NCBI GenBank assembly: GCA_002407845.1
Contig: DHPK01000010.1
Location: 161,906 to 176,657, forward strand
Source: Leptolinea sp. UBA5366
GTDB lineage: Bacteria; Chloroflexota; Anaerolineae; Anaerolineales; Anaerolineaceae
Reading direction: 5' to 3'
Length of the DNA: 14,752 nt
The first letter of the stretch is position 1. Each line of letters begins with the position of its first letter. This document shows, one piece after another, positions 13,026 to 14,752 of this stretch. A program made the translations under genes and the position numbers. The notes under the pieces are model-generated. The model did not search any database. It was not told the origin of the DNA and saw nothing but the letters and a program-made list of their open reading frames with translations.

Positions 13026-14405
13026 TCAATTGGATTTGCGTTTGTTATGAGGTTTGCTTTTTGCAGCAGGCTTAACGCGGTTGTGGCCGATGTTGATCCC
13101 AAATTTCGGAAGGATTTTGTCGCTCAGCAGGTAGATCACCAGCGTCACGAGCAGCGCAGTGCCGAAGACGAGCAGCGTGCTCGAAAGATTGTTCATCATG
13201 GCAGGGTTGATCAGCATTGCCAGCGACAGAATCACCATCAAACAGCCGCTGAAGAGCTTCAATATTTGACCGTGTTTTTCCTGCATGCGTGAGGATTTCA
13301 TGGTGATCAGCGCAAAGCCGAAAATAACCAGCTCATCCAGCTGATAGATCAGCATGTACAGAAGTAGCAGCAGGATAAAAGTTGATTGGGAAGCGTCATT
13401 TGACACCAGCAGGTTGCTCCAGACAACCGGAAACGCTGCAGTGCATGAAAACTCAACCAGTGATACACCCAGCGCCAGCACGATTGTCGCACCGATCATC
13501 GCCCATAAATTTTCGCTTTTATTCATTACGTTGCGGATCTTCTGATATAGTCCCGGTTTTTTATCGTCTGCGATGGTCAGGGTAACTCCCTCTTTATAAA
13601 AGAAATAGTCCTTGAGGTTGATCGCACCCAGGATCAGTGTGAGGATCGCGACTGCAACTTGAATCCACTGCATGTAGCTGATGTAGCTTAGCAGCGTGAA
13701 GACACCTGAAATAAAGAGCGCGTAAACAGCGGCGGACACGGACAGAAAAACCAGTCCGATTATCACCATTTTCTTGCGGGAATTGGTATGGACGATCATT
13801 GCCAGCAGCATGGTGAGCACCCACAGCGAGCAGGGGTTGACGCCGTCAACGAGTCCGATAATGATTGTGCTGACGAGCAGCGATTGCTGAGACAGGTCTA
13901 CCTGCCCAATTAACGGGACAGTGATCTTGGTCTCTTTTTCCATCACTGCCGGGGTCACCGTTTCAACGCCGTCTACAATCTGTTGCGCGTCAACAACCCC
14001 TTCCGCGAAACCTTTCGCAATGGCGGCTTCAATTTCGGCTTTTTTCTCCTCGTTAAATCCGACCCAGTATTGATTCCCAATAAAAGTCACCGGAATACCG
14101 GAAGGTTCGAATTCAAAGGCGGCTGCGAAGGATTCGAGAATCGGCGCATTTTCCGGATGATCCCAAAGTTCGTAGCCGTGGACGACGAATTGATCGCCAT
14201 ATTTTTCCGCCATAGCGTCGAGGAAAATTTTCTCCTCAGCGCAATGAGGACAGCCATTGCCGTGAAAGAAATAGAGATCTACGATGTAATCAGCGGCGTG
14301 AACGACATTAGCAGCCGTTAACAGCAGAAATAGGAACAAAAAGATAAAGAAAATCCGAAATCGATTGTTCTCAGGCATTTTTAATGAAAATAAATCCTTA
14401 CCCAT
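13026..14405 (-). CDS. Thioredoxin domain fused to a CcdA/DsbD-like membrane domain
   Basis: A 459-residue membrane protein. Residues 1-37 form a signal or anchor ending in VHA. Residues 38-150 make an extracytoplasmic thioredoxin/glutaredoxin-like domain with active site CPHC (Cys52, Cys55) and cis-Pro105 (SGIPVTF). The remainder has about seven membrane segments, with GLVDGVNPCSLWVLTML (Cys192) and LVEFSCTAAFP (Cys321), the two intramembrane cysteines expected in CcdA/DsbD proteins. Such proteins carry reducing power from the cytoplasm to outer thiols. The fusion probably passes electrons from the membrane cysteine pair to its own CPHC domain. The C-terminal tail is strongly basic (about residues 442-459). 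The ribosome site is poor (AGG close to ATG 14405); Met10 is an alternative start. The partner proteins are not in the window. Confidence 0.87.
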   Translation of the reverse strand: MGKDLFSLKMPENNRFRIFFIFLFLFLLLTAANVVHAADYIVDLYFFHGNGCPHCAEEKIFLDAMAEKYGDQFVVHGYELWDHPENAPILESFAAAFEFEPSGIPVTFIGNQYWVGFNEEKKAEIEAAIAKGFAEGVVDAQQIVDGVETVTPAVMEKETKITVPLIGQVDLSQQSLLVSTIIIGLVDGVNPCSLWVLTMLLAMIVHTNSRKKMVIIGLVFLSVSAAVYALFISGVFTLLSYISYMQWIQVAVAILTLILGAINLKDYFFYKEGVTLTIADDKKPGLYQKIRNVMNKSENLWAMIGATIVLALGVSLVEFSCTAAFPVVWSNLLVSNDASQSTFILLLLLYMLIYQLDELVIFGFALITMKSSRMQEKHGQILKLFSGCLMVILSLAMLINPAMMNNLSSTLLVFGTALLVTLVIYLLSDKILPKFGINIGHNRVKPAAKSKPHNKRKSN

Positions 14406-14464
14406 ACCTGTTTTTATTTTACCGTACTTATGAAAGTCCGCTTTTATTTTATATATCTTTAAGA

Positions 14465-14752
14465 TCAGGAAGCACTTTCTGAGCTGGTCTCAGTCCGGTC
14501 TTCAAGGTAGGGACGGACGACACCCGCCCAAAGCCGATAGCCCTCTGCCATCAAGTGAAGTTTGTCATTTGAAAGATCTTTGCGAATGGATCCATCCGGA
14601 TTTGCCATCAACGGATAAACGTCCAAAAAGGGCAGCTTTTCGGCGTCGGCAAGCCTGGTCAGCTCGAGATTCAAAATTCTTACCCGTTTCGCGAAAAGCT
14701 TTTGGCGGGGCAGGATTGAAGTGATATACACCTGTGTCCCAGGTGAAACGCT
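14465..14752 (-). CDS. SGNH/GDSL-type hydrolase, C-terminal fragment (partial at right edge)
   Basis: The last 95 codons of a gene that enters from the right edge and stops at 14465. The fragment begins SVSPGTQVYITSILP, continues with NLELTRLADAEKLPFLDVYPLM and a DGSIR block, and ends with DKLHLMAEGYRLWAGVVRPYLE. This is the C-terminal half of an SGNH-fold esterase/acetylhydrolase; Asp and His of D-x-L-H-L-x-x-x-G-Y form the catalytic dyad. The Ser (GDSL) and Gly/Asn blocks lie outside the window. A GTG at 14731 is in frame, but the codons before it are open and family-like, so it is not the real start. It may deacylate glycans or lipids. It is followed after 59 bp by the thioredoxin-fusion gene. 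Confidence 0.82.
   Translation of the reverse strand, partial: SVSPGTQVYITSILPRQKLFAKRVRILNLELTRLADAEKLPFLDVYPLMANPDGSIRKDLSNDKLHLMAEGYRLWAGVVRPYLEDRTETSSESAS

Noticed and set aside
1..14752. CRISPR arrays, tRNA/rRNA genes, insertion sequences or phage genes
   Set aside because: No regularly spaced repeats, RNA-gene hallmarks, transposase-like frames or terminal inverted repeats were seen by eye; the repeats found are short and local.

Overview
The window is 14.75 kb of bacterial DNA with moderate G+C, densely packed genes and clear AGGAGG/GGGGA-type ribosome binding sites. The lineage cannot be fixed from the sequence. A PepV-type dipeptidase, a sugar ABC cassette and a UroD/MtaA-like protein fit anaerobic fermenters such as Firmicutes, Anaerolineae-type Chloroflexota or Spirochaetes. 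The sugar-binding protein has an ordinary Sec signal without a lipobox cysteine, which is unusual for a typical Firmicute. Any taxon name is a guess.

Layout. 1-258 (-): the N-terminus of a glycosyltransferase running off the left edge. 346-1737 (+): a complete M20 dipeptidase of the PepV type, ended by a hairpin terminator (1769-1798) shared with the convergent gene. 1826-11862 (-): a ten-gene sugar uptake and catabolism locus. In transcription order it encodes a ROK repressor, a ribulose-phosphate/allulose-6-phosphate 3-epimerase-like protein, a 6-phospho-3-hexuloisomerase-like SIS protein, a DUF4432 aldose-1-epimerase-like protein, a D-lyxose isomerase family cupin, a periplasmic-type sugar-binding protein, an RbsA/MglA-type ATPase, an RbsC-type permease, a UroD/MtaA-like methyltransferase and a PfkB sugar kinase. 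11863-12166: a regulatory region. 12167-12986 (-): a Cof-type HAD phosphatase whose normal C-terminus is displaced by one base in an A9 tract. 13026-14405 (-): a thioredoxin-CcdA/DsbD-like fusion. 14465-14752 (-): the C-terminal part of an SGNH/GDSL hydrolase cut by the right edge.

The sugar locus probably works as one regulon. The transporter imports an aldose, the DUF4432 protein may act on its anomer, the lyxose-isomerase-type cupin makes a ketose, the PfkB kinase phosphorylates it, and the two sugar-phosphate enzymes move the carbonyl or epimerise C3 to reach a central intermediate. The exact sugar is not evident; D-lyxose, D-mannose-like or rare hexoses such as altrose/allulose are possible. 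Control can be read from the DNA: two 21-bp palindromes of the same design (TTAGTAA arms) bracket an extended -10 promoter just upstream of the ROK gene, and a GTGA-N6-TCAC dyad of CRP type lies further upstream. A second promoter candidate with a palindromic leader precedes the binding-protein gene. A 15-bp perfect hairpin with a GAAA loop separates that gene from the ATPase, as expected if the binding protein is made in excess.

The best leads are the ROK operator pair, the unusual enzyme combination (including an RPE-family/PHI-like gene pair and a zinc-motif UroD/MtaA-like protein inside a sugar operon), the intergenic hairpin with alternative pairings, and the A9 frameshift in the HAD gene.
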